64,000 nucleotides of DNA. Origin: Archangium sp. Its GTDB lineage: Bacteria > Myxococcota > Myxococcia > Myxococcales > Myxococcaceae. Positions 27,598 to 35,688 of this stretch are shown here, in pieces. The notes beneath the pieces are model-generated. The model did no database searches. It saw only the letters and a program-made list of their open reading frames with translations, and was not told the DNA's origin. The stretch covers positions 23,958 through 87,957 of the forward strand of contig JALHMW010000020.1 in the NCBI GenBank assembly GCA_022843845.1. The letters are read 5' to 3'. Positions within the stretch are counted from its first letter, which is position 1; every line of letters starts with the position of its first letter. The translations under genes were made by a program, and so were the position numbers.

Positions 27598-28662
27598 ATG
27601 ACCAACTCCTTGCGCAGTGCCCTCCTCGCCGCGTCCGTCGCCGGCGCGTTCTTCGGCTGCAACAAAGACGGTGGCTCGGCGGCCAAGCCGGCCGGTGCCG
27701 CACCCGCTGGTGTGCAGCTCGTCTCGGCCGAGAGCCCCACCACGGTGCTCGCCACACTCAACGGCAAGGAGATCACCCTCAAGCAGGTCGACGAGCTCGT
27801 CGGCGCGCAGATCAAGGATCTCGACAAGAAGAAGTTCGAAGCGCGCAAGCAGGGCCTCGAGCAGATCATCGTGCAGACGCTCGTGAAGGAAGCGGCGGCG
27901 AAGGAAGGCAAGTCAGAGGAGGAGTTCCTCAAGGCGAACATCGACGCGAAGATGCCGGCGCCGGCAGAGGCCGAGATCGCGAAGGTCTTCGAAGAGAACA
28001 AGGCGCAGATGCCCCCGGGCTCGACGCTCGAGTCGATGCGCGCGCAGATCGTCGGTTTCCTGCAGCAGGACCAGAAGCGCACGGTCGCGATGAAGCTCTT
28101 CAGCGAGCTGCGCGCCAAGGCGCAGGTGCAGGTGCTCCTGAGCGAGCCCCGCGTCATGGTCGAGGCGAAGGGCCCGTCGAAGGGCGCTGCCACGGCGAAG
28201 GTCACCATCGTCGAGTTCTCCGACTTCCAGTGCCCGTTCTGCAGCAAGGCCGAGCCGAGCGTCGACGAGGTGATGAAGAACTACTCGGACAAGGTGCGCG
28301 TGGTGTTCCGCCACTTCCCGCTCGACTTCCACGACAAGGCCTTCAAGGCCTCCGAGGCCGCCGCCTGCGCCGACGAGCAGGGCAAGTTCTGGGAGTTCCA
28401 CAAGACCCTCTTCGCCAACCAGGGCGCGCTGGCCATCGACGATCTGAAGACCCACGCCAAGACGCTCGGCCTCGACACCGGCAAGTTCAACGAGTGCCTG
28501 GACGGCGGCAAGATGAAGGCGACGGTCGACGCTGACATGGCCGCTGCGAAGGCCGTGGGCGTGAACGGCACGCCGGCGTTCTTCATCAACGGCGTGATGC
28601 TCTCGGGCGCGCAGCCGTTCGAGAAGTTCAAGGAAGTCATCGACGCCGAGCTCGCGCGCTGA
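27598..28662 (+). CDS. DsbA-like thiol oxidoreductase lipoprotein with SurA-like N-domain
   Basis: A 354-residue fusion. Residues 1-21 are a lipoprotein signal with lipobox FFGC. Residues about 45-190 carry a SurA/PPIase-N-like helical domain (TTVLATLNGKEITLKQVDELVGAQI). Residues about 195-354 are a thioredoxin-fold DSBA domain: VTIVEFSDFQCPFCSKAEP with the active CPFC at about 212-215, the FRHFPLDFHDKAFKASEAA helix region, and cis-Pro in VNGTPAFFINGVML. It should oxidise or isomerise disulfides of exported proteins, fitting the many Cys-rich lipoproteins around it. pyrF starts two bases after its stop, so they are co-transcribed. Confidence 0.85.
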   Translation: MTNSLRSALLAASVAGAFFGCNKDGGSAAKPAGAAPAGVQLVSAESPTTVLATLNGKEITLKQVDELVGAQIKDLDKKKFEARKQGLEQIIVQTLVKEAAAKEGKSEEEFLKANIDAKMPAPAEAEIAKVFEENKAQMPPGSTLESMRAQIVGFLQQDQKRTVAMKLFSELRAKAQVQVLLSEPRVMVEAKGPSKGAATAKVTIVEFSDFQCPFCSKAEPSVDEVMKNYSDKVRVVFRHFPLDFHDKAFKASEAAACADEQGKFWEFHKTLFANQGALAIDDLKTHAKTLGLDTGKFNECLDGGKMKATVDADMAAAKAVGVNGTPAFFINGVMLSGAQPFEKFKEVIDAELAR

Positions 28663-28664
28663 AG

Positions 28665-29396
28665 ATGAGCGCGAAGGACTCGATCGCCCTGGCGGCGGAC
28701 CTGCCGCTGCCTGAGGCGATCGCGCTGTACGACGAGATCAAGGCGTACGTCGGCGTGGTGAAGGTGGGCCTGTCGCTCTTCGTGGAGCATGGGCCCGCGG
28801 CCGTCACGGCGTTCACGTCACGGGGAGCGCGTGTCTTTCTCGATCTGAAGCTCCATGACATTCCGAACACCGTCGAGCTGGCTGCGAAGGCCGCGGGTGG
28901 GTTGGGCGTGTCGTTCCTGACGGTGCATGCGAGTGGTGGTGAGCACATGGTGCGCGCTGCCGTGGATGGAGCCAGTGCGGGCGCGAAGGCGGCGGGATTG
29001 CCAGCTCCGCGCATTCTGGCGGTGACGGTTCTCACGTCGATGGATGACCCGACGCTCCAGTCGGTGGGCGTCGAGGATCCCGCGCTCCTCCAGGTCGAGC
29101 GTCTGGCAGCGCTGTCGGCGAAGGCCGGCGCGGGCGGGCTGGTGTGCTCGGCGCGTGAGGTGAGTGACGTGCGGCGCGTGGTCGGACCGGAGTTGGTGTT
29201 GTGTACGCCGGGGATCAGGCCGAAGGGCGCGGCGAGCAACGATCAGGCGCGGGTCGAGACGCCAGCGTCGGCGATCGAGGCGGGCGCGACGTTGCTGGTG
29301 GTGGGTCGGCCGATCAGCCAGGCGAAGGATCGCGCGGCCGCTGCGAAGGCGATTCACGACGAGGTCGTTGCCGCTTTGGGAAGGACACACACATGA
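28665..29396 (+). CDS. pyrF: Orotidine 5'-phosphate decarboxylase
   Basis: A 243-residue TIM-barrel enzyme of the bacterial PyrF group. The diagnostic active-site strand FLDLKLHDIPNTV supplies Asp60, Lys62 and Asp65, the charge network that decarboxylates OMP to UMP. Other family stretches: IALAADLP near the start, VVKVGLSLFVEHGP, FLTVHASGGEHMV, and the phosphate loop LLVVGRPISQAKD. This is the last step of pyrimidine synthesis. ATG at 28665 is two bases after the upstream stop, and its own stop overlaps the next ATG (ATGA). Confidence 0.95.
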   Translation: MSAKDSIALAADLPLPEAIALYDEIKAYVGVVKVGLSLFVEHGPAAVTAFTSRGARVFLDLKLHDIPNTVELAAKAAGGLGVSFLTVHASGGEHMVRAAVDGASAGAKAAGLPAPRILAVTVLTSMDDPTLQSVGVEDPALLQVERLAALSAKAGAGGLVCSAREVSDVRRVVGPELVLCTPGIRPKGAASNDQARVETPASAIEAGATLLVVGRPISQAKDRAAAAKAIHDEVVAALGRTHT

Positions 29397-29665
29397 GACT
29401 CGTGTTCGTGATGTTCCTGGTGGTCGTCGTCGCCGGCTGTGGTCCGCAGAAGCTCCCGCCATGCGCGACACCTGCTGTCGTCAACTCGCCCGAGTGCGCG
29501 ACGAACTGGGCCGATGCACGCGCGCGATGCACGTCGTCTGCTCGCTGCCCGTCGACGAATGGCCTCACCTGCATCTACCCGGGCGCTGGTGACCGCTCGG
29601 GTGATTGCATCGCTGCAGGCGTGGCGCAGTGTCAGCCAGACGCCGGGTGGGTGTGCGCCCAGTAG
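29393..29665 (+). CDS. Small Cys-rich lipoprotein
   Basis: A 90-residue protein consisting of a signal peptide with lipobox (VVVVAGC, Cys16) and a mature part with about eight cysteines (LPPCATP, SPECATN, RARCTSSARCPS, LTCIY, DCIAAG, QCQPDAGWVC). The even spacing suggests a compact disulfide-bonded module. The ATG overlaps the stop of pyrF by four bases and the end overlaps the start of the acyltransferase gene, so it sits in the middle of a tightly packed operon. No family recognised. Confidence 0.75.
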   Translation: MRLVFVMFLVVVVAGCGPQKLPPCATPAVVNSPECATNWADARARCTSSARCPSTNGLTCIYPGAGDRSGDCIAAGVAQCQPDAGWVCAQ

Positions 29666-31524
29666 CGTCACCGTCTGAGTATCGGGCAGAGGTTGATGGC
29701 CTTCGGGGCGTCGCGATTGCCCTCGTCGTCGCTTTTCATGGCTGGCCCCGGTTGCTCCCCGGCGGCTTCGTTGGGGTCGATGTCTTCTTCGTCCTGTCGG
29801 GCTTCGTGGTGACCGGCGTCGTGGCGCGCGAACGAGCCGCCGGAGGGTTCGAGCCCCGCAGGTTTCTGATGCGGCGGGTGAACCGGTTGGCGCCTGCGCT
29901 GTTGCTGGTGCTTGCGTCGACGTTGGTCGCCTCGACGATGCTGCTTTCGACCTCACTGTTCTCGTCAGTCGCGCGTCACGCGGCTGCAGCGCTTGGCCTC
30001 GTCGCGAACCTCGTGCAGGCGAGCGAGAGCTCGTACTTCGATGCCAGCGTGGGTGCACAGCCGTTGCACCACCTGTGGTCTCTTTCCGTCGAGGAGCAGG
30101 TGTACCTCTTCGTCGCCGTCATCCTGGTGATGACCGGGCGACGAAGGCTCGACTGGGTGCTCACGGGCATCGGCGGCGTCTCGATCGTCGCCTGGCTGGT
30201 GATGACGAACTGGCTGCCGACGTGGGCATGGTTCGTCTCACCGACCCGCGCGTGGGAGTTCCTCCTGGGGGTGGGGGCATGGAATCGCGCCACCGGTGGC
30301 ACTGCGCAGACCGCGAAGATGAGCTTCCTGGGTCTGGCGATGGTCCTCCTGAGCGCGAGCCTCTTCGAGACGAACGAGTCGGTGGCGGGCTGGTGGATCA
30401 CGTCGCCCGCGGTCGGGACGGCGCTGGTGCTCAGCGCGCCTCGGGGCTCGGCGATCACGAAGCTGCTCTCGTTTCGACCGCTCACCGCCCTCGGGCTCAT
30501 CAGCTACCCGCTGTACCTCTGGCACTGGCCGCTCCTGACGATGGGGCGACTTGCAGCGCCCGTTGCATCGCACGGGACCGTCGCCGTGGTGGCAGTGCTG
30601 GGCTCGGTTGGTCTGGCGGTGCTGACCACGCTCGTGATCGAGCCACCGTTTCGAGCTCGCCCATCGTCGAGGAAGACCGCAGGACTGCTGGTCGCCTGTG
30701 GTCTGGGTTGCCTCGGCGCCTGGCAACTCCACCGTGCGCCCGAGCTGTGGGTCACGCGAGCTCCGATCGAGGCAGAGATCGAACGGTTCGTGGCGCAGGA
30801 CGTCACCTGCGCCGATGCCCGCGTCGGCGGCTGCTGGGTCGACGCGGCGAACGCACTGCCTGCCGAAGAGTGCGTCGAGCGCACGCCCGAGCGCCTTCCG
30901 CTGGTGGCCGTGCTGGGTGATTCGCACGGTGCGCGCCTCGCGGCGGGAGTGCGGGCTCTGCAGCTCGAGCGAAAGGACTTCCGGTTGGCGCAGCTGAACC
31001 GTTCGTTGTGCCCGACGCTGCTCGGCGTTGGGAACGCCGAGTGCCGCGCACATAACGCTGACGCGTTCGCACGGCTGGTCGCTGCCCGGCCTGCGGTCGT
31101 CATCATCCACATCCGGTGGACGGTCTACAACTATTGGCGAACCACCCTGGCGGAGACGCTCGCAGCGCTCACCAGCAGTCTTCCGGGAACGATGCTGGTG
31201 GTCGTGGGTCCGGTGCCCGAGTGGCGCGTCTCGCTGCCGTACACTTTGAGCCGACGCGCCGGAGGGGCCAGCGTGCCAGAACGGCTGGTGCCAGAGATCC
31301 TCCCCGAGTTGCGGAAGCTCGAACGTGAGCTCTCGGCAACGGCCATCGCCGGGGGCGCTCGATACGTCTCTTCCCTCGATGCGCTGTGCACGGTCGACGG
31401 CGCCTGCCTCGTGCGAATGAGCAACGACCCCCTCATCCTCTCGACTCCAGACGCAGGGCACCTGACCACCGCCGCAAGTCGACTCGTCGCCGAGCGGGCG
31501 CTGCAAGCGACGGTCTGGAGGTGA
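29653..31524 (+). CDS. Acyltransferase-3 / SGNH membrane O-acetyltransferase (OafA/YrhL type)
   Basis: A 623-residue protein. Residues about 5-350 form the acyltransferase-3 membrane domain with about ten helices: YRAEVDGLRGVAIALVVAFHGWP (catalytic-region His), GGFVGVDVFFVLSGFVV, the RRVNRLAPALL motif and PLHHLWSLSVEEQVYL. Residues about 400-623 are an exported SGNH esterase domain: VAVLGDSHGARLA with the nucleophile Ser in GDSHG, and DAGHLTT at the end supplying Asp and His. Such proteins add acetyl groups to LPS or peptidoglycan sugars. GTG at 29653 is used because the family starts just before YRxExDGLR; it overlaps the mini-lipoprotein by 13 bases. Confidence 0.88.
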   Translation: MRPVASPSEYRAEVDGLRGVAIALVVAFHGWPRLLPGGFVGVDVFFVLSGFVVTGVVARERAAGGFEPRRFLMRRVNRLAPALLLVLASTLVASTMLLSTSLFSSVARHAAAALGLVANLVQASESSYFDASVGAQPLHHLWSLSVEEQVYLFVAVILVMTGRRRLDWVLTGIGGVSIVAWLVMTNWLPTWAWFVSPTRAWEFLLGVGAWNRATGGTAQTAKMSFLGLAMVLLSASLFETNESVAGWWITSPAVGTALVLSAPRGSAITKLLSFRPLTALGLISYPLYLWHWPLLTMGRLAAPVASHGTVAVVAVLGSVGLAVLTTLVIEPPFRARPSSRKTAGLLVACGLGCLGAWQLHRAPELWVTRAPIEAEIERFVAQDVTCADARVGGCWVDAANALPAEECVERTPERLPLVAVLGDSHGARLAAGVRALQLERKDFRLAQLNRSLCPTLLGVGNAECRAHNADAFARLVAARPAVVIIHIRWTVYNYWRTTLAETLAALTSSLPGTMLVVVGPVPEWRVSLPYTLSRRAGGASVPERLVPEILPELRKLERELSATAIAGGARYVSSLDALCTVDGACLVRMSNDPLILSTPDAGHLTTAASRLVAERALQATVWR

Positions 31525-31533
31525 GCTGACTCG

Positions 31534-31989
31534 TCAGCCAGGTGTCGGTGGTGGCGTCGGCTGCTTCTCGCAGTGCTCCATCACGGCCTGCATCAACCGC
31601 CCGCACGCCTGCGGATCCTTCGCGCCGCGATCGTTGCAGTTGGCGACGCTCCACGACGCGGCGGCCATGAACTCGGTCATCTTCGGCACGCCGGCACAGA
31701 AGTCCGGCCGGGCCAGGGTGTTCTCGAGACACGCGCGCAAGAAGACCTTCTGCTCCGCCTGCGCGATGAACCCATCGGCCGCGTCGAGCCGGCGCAGCGA
31801 CTCCTTCACACACCCGTCCGCATCGGTGCCGCCGCCGAACACCTTCGCCTCGGCCATCAGCCGCTTCCCGTCCTCACGCAGCCGGTCCTTGTTGGTGTTG
31901 AACCAGTACGCCGCGCCGCCGACGCCGAGCCCGCAGAGGAGCATGAACCCGAGCATCACGAGCAGGACGATCTTGAGCCACTTCGGCAT
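31534..31989 (-). CDS. Membrane-anchored periplasmic protein, unknown
   Basis: A 151-residue protein with one N-terminal membrane helix (about residues 5-29, IVLLVMLGFMLLCGLGVGGAAYWF), then a helical domain with about six cysteines (DGCVKE, FLRACLE, DFCAGVP, ANCNDR, QACGRL, EHCEKQ) and a Pro-rich end. The Cys pattern suggests intramolecular disulfides and a periplasmic location. Ten bases separate it from the convergent acyltransferase gene. It lies 18 bases downstream of moaA on the same strand and may be its operon partner, though a functional link is not evident. Confidence 0.65.
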   Translation of the reverse strand: MPKWLKIVLLVMLGFMLLCGLGVGGAAYWFNTNKDRLREDGKRLMAEAKVFGGGTDADGCVKESLRRLDAADGFIAQAEQKVFLRACLENTLARPDFCAGVPKMTEFMAAASWSVANCNDRGAKDPQACGRLMQAVMEHCEKQPTPPPTPG

Positions 31990-32007
31990 GTTCGGTCTCC
32001 GGAGACT

Positions 32008-33030
32008 TCAGCCACCGCGGGTGTGCATCTCGAGGCGCGGCTCCTGCTTGAGCTGCGCCGCTGACACGAGCGGGCCACGATCACGCATCGCCAGCCGATC
32101 TTCAGCGCCCCGATCCCTCCGCCCCGTCCATCGATCACGGATCAGCGCTTCCATTGCCTCCACGCTGTCGCCACGGCGCAGCGCCGTCTTCAGATCGAGC
32201 CCGGCCGTCGCGTAGAGGCAGGTGAAGAACGTGCCGTCGGCCGTCACGCGCGCGCGGTCGCACGAGCCGCAGAAGGGCTGCGTCGTCGACGCGATGACGC
32301 CGAACGTCCGGCCGTCGGGCAATCGGAACCGCTCCGCCGGCGCTGCGCCGCGCCCGTCGAGTGGCTCGAGGCGACCGAACGCGTTCGTCAGCCGCTCCAA
32401 CACCTCGGCACGTGACACGACATCTTCACGCTTCCACCTCGTCGCGCCGCCGACGTCCATGTACTCGATGAACCGCAGCTCTGCGTTCATCGCACCAGCG
32501 AAGTCGAGGAGCGGCACCAGCTCGCCGTCGTTCACGCCACGCAGCACCACCGTGTCGAGCTTGAGGCCTTGTGGAAATCCGACGCGCACCGCTTCGTGAA
32601 TGCCTGCCAGGACAGCGCCGTGGGAATCGCGCCGGGTCAACGCCTTGAACCGCGCCGGCACCAAGGTGTCGATCGACACCGTGATGCGCTTGAGGCCCGC
32701 GTCTTTCAGCGCCTGGGCCTGCTCAGCCAAGAGCACGCCGTTCGTCGTCAGCGCGAGATCTCGAAGCCACGGCCGCGCCGCGAGCAGCTGCACCAGCGTC
32801 GACAGGTCCTGACGGACCAGCGGCTCTCCACCGGTCAGCCTGATGGTGTCGACGCCCAGCGCCGCGAACCGATCGGCCACGAACACCAGCTCCTCGAACG
32901 TGAGCACGTCGGGCCGGGCGAGCCATGCGTACTCCGCCTCGGGCATGCAGTAGCTGCAGCGCAGATTGCAGCGATCGGTCACCGACAGCCGAAGGTGCTT
33001 GAGGGGCCGGTGGAGCGTGTCGCGCGTCAT
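32008..33030 (-). CDS. moaA: GTP 3',8-cyclase MoaA (molybdenum cofactor synthesis)
   Basis: A 340-residue radical-SAM enzyme. The N-terminal cluster motif is CNLRCSYC (about residues 22-29) in LRLSVTDRCNLRCSYCMPE. The IRLTGGEPLVR SAM-binding stretch follows. The C-terminal second iron-sulfur site is CGSCDRARVTADGTFFTC. The protein ends in Gly-Gly (MHTRGG), the conserved tail needed for catalysis. It converts GTP to 3',8-cyclo-GTP in the first step of molybdopterin synthesis. No other mo genes are adjacent. ATG at 33030, nine bases after the stop of the HD-GYP regulator gene. Confidence 0.95.
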   Translation of the reverse strand: MTRDTLHRPLKHLRLSVTDRCNLRCSYCMPEAEYAWLARPDVLTFEELVFVADRFAALGVDTIRLTGGEPLVRQDLSTLVQLLAARPWLRDLALTTNGVLLAEQAQALKDAGLKRITVSIDTLVPARFKALTRRDSHGAVLAGIHEAVRVGFPQGLKLDTVVLRGVNDGELVPLLDFAGAMNAELRFIEYMDVGGATRWKREDVVSRAEVLERLTNAFGRLEPLDGRGAAPAERFRLPDGRTFGVIASTTQPFCGSCDRARVTADGTFFTCLYATAGLDLKTALRRGDSVEAMEALIRDRWTGRRDRGAEDRLAMRDRGPLVSAAQLKQEPRLEMHTRGG

Positions 33031-33039
33031 CGGTCGACG

Positions 33040-34200
33040 TCAGTGCTTCGTGGGGTCGGGCTCGGTCGGGGGCTGCGCCGAGACGGCCGGGAGGCCATGC
33101 GACGGCGTCATCTGCGACGCCTCACGCGCCTTGCGACGCGCCATCATGTCTTCCTTGATGCGAATGAGGCCGACCTCACCGATCGCGTTGAACGCCTTCA
33201 CGACGTCGGGATCGAACTGCGAGCCACCACACCGGGTGATCTCAGCCACCGCGTTCGCGAACGTCGTGCCCTTGCGGTACGGGCGATCGCTCGTCATCGC
33301 GTCGAGCGTGTCGGCCACCGCGAAGATGCGCGCACCGATGTGGATCTCGTTTCGCGCGAGGTTGCGTGGGTATCCCTGACCGTCCCAGCGCTCCTGATGC
33401 GACAGCACGATCGTCGCCGGCACCGAGAGGAACGGAATCGGCTCGATCATGTGGAAGCCGATGTCGGGGTGCTTGCGCATCTCGACCCACTCGTCGGGCG
33501 TCAGCTTGCCGGGCTTGAGCAGCACCGCGTCAGGCACGCCGATCTTCCCGATGTCGTGCAGCAGCGCGCCGCGGCCGATCTCTTCCAGCTCTCCACCCTT
33601 GAGGCCGAGCTGGTTGGCGATGGCGACCGTGTATTCGACGACGCGGATCGAGTGATCGCTCGTCTCGTGTTCGCGCGCGTCGAGGGCCGAGACCAGCGCC
33701 ATCAGCGTGTTCTCGTAGGTGATGCTGATGTCCTTGAGCGCCTTGCGCAGCTCGGTGGTGCGGTCGCGCACCTTTCGCTCGAGCTTCTTCTGGTACTTCT
33801 TCCGGGCCAGCTCGATGCGGCGCTTCGCCAGCGCGCGCTCGATGGAGCGGATGAGATCGGTCAGCTTGGGCGGCTTGAGGAGATAGTCGACGGCGCCGCG
33901 GCGCAGACAATCGACGGCCGACTCGGTGTCTCCATAGCCGGTCAGCATGATGATCGACGTGTCGGGGTGTTTGTCGCGGAAGGCCTCGAGCAACCACAGG
34001 CCGTCTTTCCCCGGCATCTTCATGTCCGAGATCACCAGTGGTGTGTCTTCACGCTCGGCCATGTCGAGGGCCATGTCGGCGCCAGACGCGGTGTCGCAGT
34101 GGTACCCCTCCTCACGGAGGAGCACGGAGATGACGTCGCGCACCGACTCATCATCGTCAACAATCAGGATTCGGGCCGGCGGGGGCGGGAGGGCTTCCAC
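33040..34200 (-). CDS. Response regulator with HD-GYP c-di-GMP phosphodiesterase domain
   Basis: A 386-residue RpfG-type regulator. Receiver domain residues 10-125: ILIVDDDES acidic pocket, phospho-acceptor Asp59 in VISDMKMPGKDG, TGYGD and the Lys of YLLKPPKL. A coiled coil (about 130-175) links to the HD-GYP domain: SIRVVEYT, LLHDIGKIGVPDAVLLKPGKLTPDEW with the HD metal pair, ERWDGQGYPRNL with the GYP motif, and ARIFAVADTLDAMTSDRPYRKG. It should hydrolyse cyclic di-GMP under control of a sensor kinase not present nearby. No ATG is available; GTG at 34200 is chosen, with no clear ribosome site, so the start is uncertain. Confidence 0.88.
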   Translation of the reverse strand: MEALPPPPARILIVDDDESVRDVISVLLREEGYHCDTASGADMALDMAEREDTPLVISDMKMPGKDGLWLLEAFRDKHPDTSIIMLTGYGDTESAVDCLRRGAVDYLLKPPKLTDLIRSIERALAKRRIELARKKYQKKLERKVRDRTTELRKALKDISITYENTLMALVSALDAREHETSDHSIRVVEYTVAIANQLGLKGGELEEIGRGALLHDIGKIGVPDAVLLKPGKLTPDEWVEMRKHPDIGFHMIEPIPFLSVPATIVLSHQERWDGQGYPRNLARNEIHIGARIFAVADTLDAMTSDRPYRKGTTFANAVAEITRCGGSQFDPDVVKAFNAIGEVGLIRIKEDMMARRKAREASQMTPSHGLPAVSAQPPTEPDPTKH

Positions 34201-34295
34201 GAGGGGGGAAATGTGACGAAAGGCAGCGATTAAATCCAGCCCAACGACAGGGCCCCCTTTGGTGAAACCGCTTGATTCGTTTCGGAAAGGCGAAG

Positions 34296-35402
34296 TCAGC
34301 CCCCGAAAGACGAGAAGCGACCCGGCCTGAACGGGGTCAAATCGACGCTCGTTCGCTCGCCTCGCACCAGTTGGCCAACCAGCTTCGCGGTGATCGGCGC
34401 CAACAGAATGCCGTTGCGATGGTGGCCGCTCGCGATGACGAGGTTCTTCAGGTGCCCGACGCCGAGGAGCGGCAACGAGTCCTCCGTCCACGGTCGAAGG
34501 CCCGCCCACGAGTCGATCACCGTCGCGTCTTTCAGCATCGGGCACGCGCGCATCGCCTGAGCCAACACGGTCGCGAGCCCCTCCGCCGTCACGCGCTTGT
34601 CGTAGCCGGCGAGCTCCACGGTCGTCCCACAGATGACGTGCCCATCGGAGCGCGGCACCACGTACCCGAGCCCTGACTTGAGCAGGTGTTTCACCGGCGG
34701 AAGTCGGAGCGCGAGCTCGATCATCTGCCCACGCGCCGGCTTGAGGTGCTTCGGATCGATCGCGGCTCCGGGCAGGAGCGACGACCACGAGCCCGCCGCG
34801 ACGATCGTCAGATCGGCGTGCAGTGATTCGCCGTCGAGATCGACTCCCGTGACCGAGCCATTCTCCTCCAGGAGTCGTCGCGCGTACCCGGTGCGGAAGC
34901 TGACGCCCTTCCTCGCCACCGCGGCCGAGAGCGCCTTCATCAACTTCTTCGGGTCGACCTGGTGATCGTCGGGAAAGTGCGCGGCCGCGACGACCTCTGG
35001 AGACACGTTCGGCTCCAGCGCGCAGACCTCGGGCCCCGCGAGGAGCGTCGCGCGCAGCCCCATCGCCTGCTGCCACGCCACGAGCGCGTCGAGGTCGTGC
35101 GCCTGCGCCTCGGTGTACGCCAGCTGCAACGCACCCGACTCGAGGTACGCCACATCGAGGCCGCTCTCGGCAGACAGGCTTCTCGCCCATGCCGGGTACA
35201 GGCCGCGGCTGCGCATCGAGAGCTCCAACATCGGCCCGGGCGCCTGCGCCTCGAGCTGCGGCGCCAACATGCCCGCTGCCGCCGTCGACGCCTCGGCGCC
35301 GGGAATCGCGCGCTCCAGGATGACGACCTCGAAGCCCGGGCCCGCGAGCTCGTGCGCGATGGCGGTGCCCATCACGCCGCCGCCGATGATCACGATCTTC
35401 AC
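34296..35402 (-). CDS. thiO: Glycine oxidase ThiO (FAD-dependent)
   Basis: A 368-residue flavoenzyme of the DAO family. The N-terminal dinucleotide fold is KIVIIGGGVMGTAIAHELAGPGFEVVILER with GxGxxG. ThiO features include ASTAAAGMLAPQLEA after the first strand, the VVAAAHFPDDHQVDPKKLMKAL stretch, KPARGQMIEL and the C-terminal GHHRNGILLAPITAKLVGQLV, the flavin-contact signature GH-RNGILL-P. It oxidises glycine to iminoglycine for thiazole synthesis in thiamine production. The GTG start overlaps a tiny membrane ORF upstream (GTGA). No thiG/thiS or TPP riboswitch is next to it. Confidence 0.88.
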   Translation of the reverse strand: MKIVIIGGGVMGTAIAHELAGPGFEVVILERAIPGAEASTAAAGMLAPQLEAQAPGPMLELSMRSRGLYPAWARSLSAESGLDVAYLESGALQLAYTEAQAHDLDALVAWQQAMGLRATLLAGPEVCALEPNVSPEVVAAAHFPDDHQVDPKKLMKALSAAVARKGVSFRTGYARRLLEENGSVTGVDLDGESLHADLTIVAAGSWSSLLPGAAIDPKHLKPARGQMIELALRLPPVKHLLKSGLGYVVPRSDGHVICGTTVELAGYDKRVTAEGLATVLAQAMRACPMLKDATVIDSWAGLRPWTEDSLPLLGVGHLKNLVIASGHHRNGILLAPITAKLVGQLVRGERTSVDLTPFRPGRFSSFGG

Positions 35403-35542
35403 GGCACGCCTCCATCGAACAGCACGACCGGCGTGATGATGAACTCCGGCTTGGTGCGCTGGTGCGTCTTCCAGAAGAACCACGCGAACGCGAAGAGCGT
35501 CAGCACCATCAGGATGATCGTCCGGTTCGGGAACTTCGACAC
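35399..35542 (-). CDS. Tiny single-helix membrane protein coupled to thiO
   Basis: A 47-codon ORF with a GTG start at 35542 and a stop at 35399-35401 that overlaps the GTG of thiO. The product has a basic N-terminus (SKFPNRT), one strong hydrophobic helix (IILMVLTLFAFAWFFW, about residues 9-24), a basic stop-transfer patch (KTHQRTK) and a hydrophobic tail. Third codon positions are almost all G or C, as in real genes here. The upstream ribosome site is weak. It was too short for routine gene calling. Expected to sit in the inner membrane; function unknown. Confidence 0.5.
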   Translation of the reverse strand: MSKFPNRTIILMVLTLFAFAWFFWKTHQRTKPEFIITPVVLFDGGVP

Positions 35543-35688
35543 GAACAGGAGCTTTTCACGCTGCCGCGCTCCGGTTGCCAGCAGAAGCGTTCATGCTGCG
35601 AGAAGCAGCGCGCCCCGGCCACACGAGGCTTGCGAACGATCATCCGTGCGCCTACTCACCTCCTCGAACTTCTTGCGATGGAGGCTGT

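Noticed and set aside
35543..35688. Possible TPP riboswitch near thiO
   Set aside because: The conserved CTGAGA and ACCTGATC-type elements of a TPP riboswitch were not found in this spacer or before the tiny ORF.
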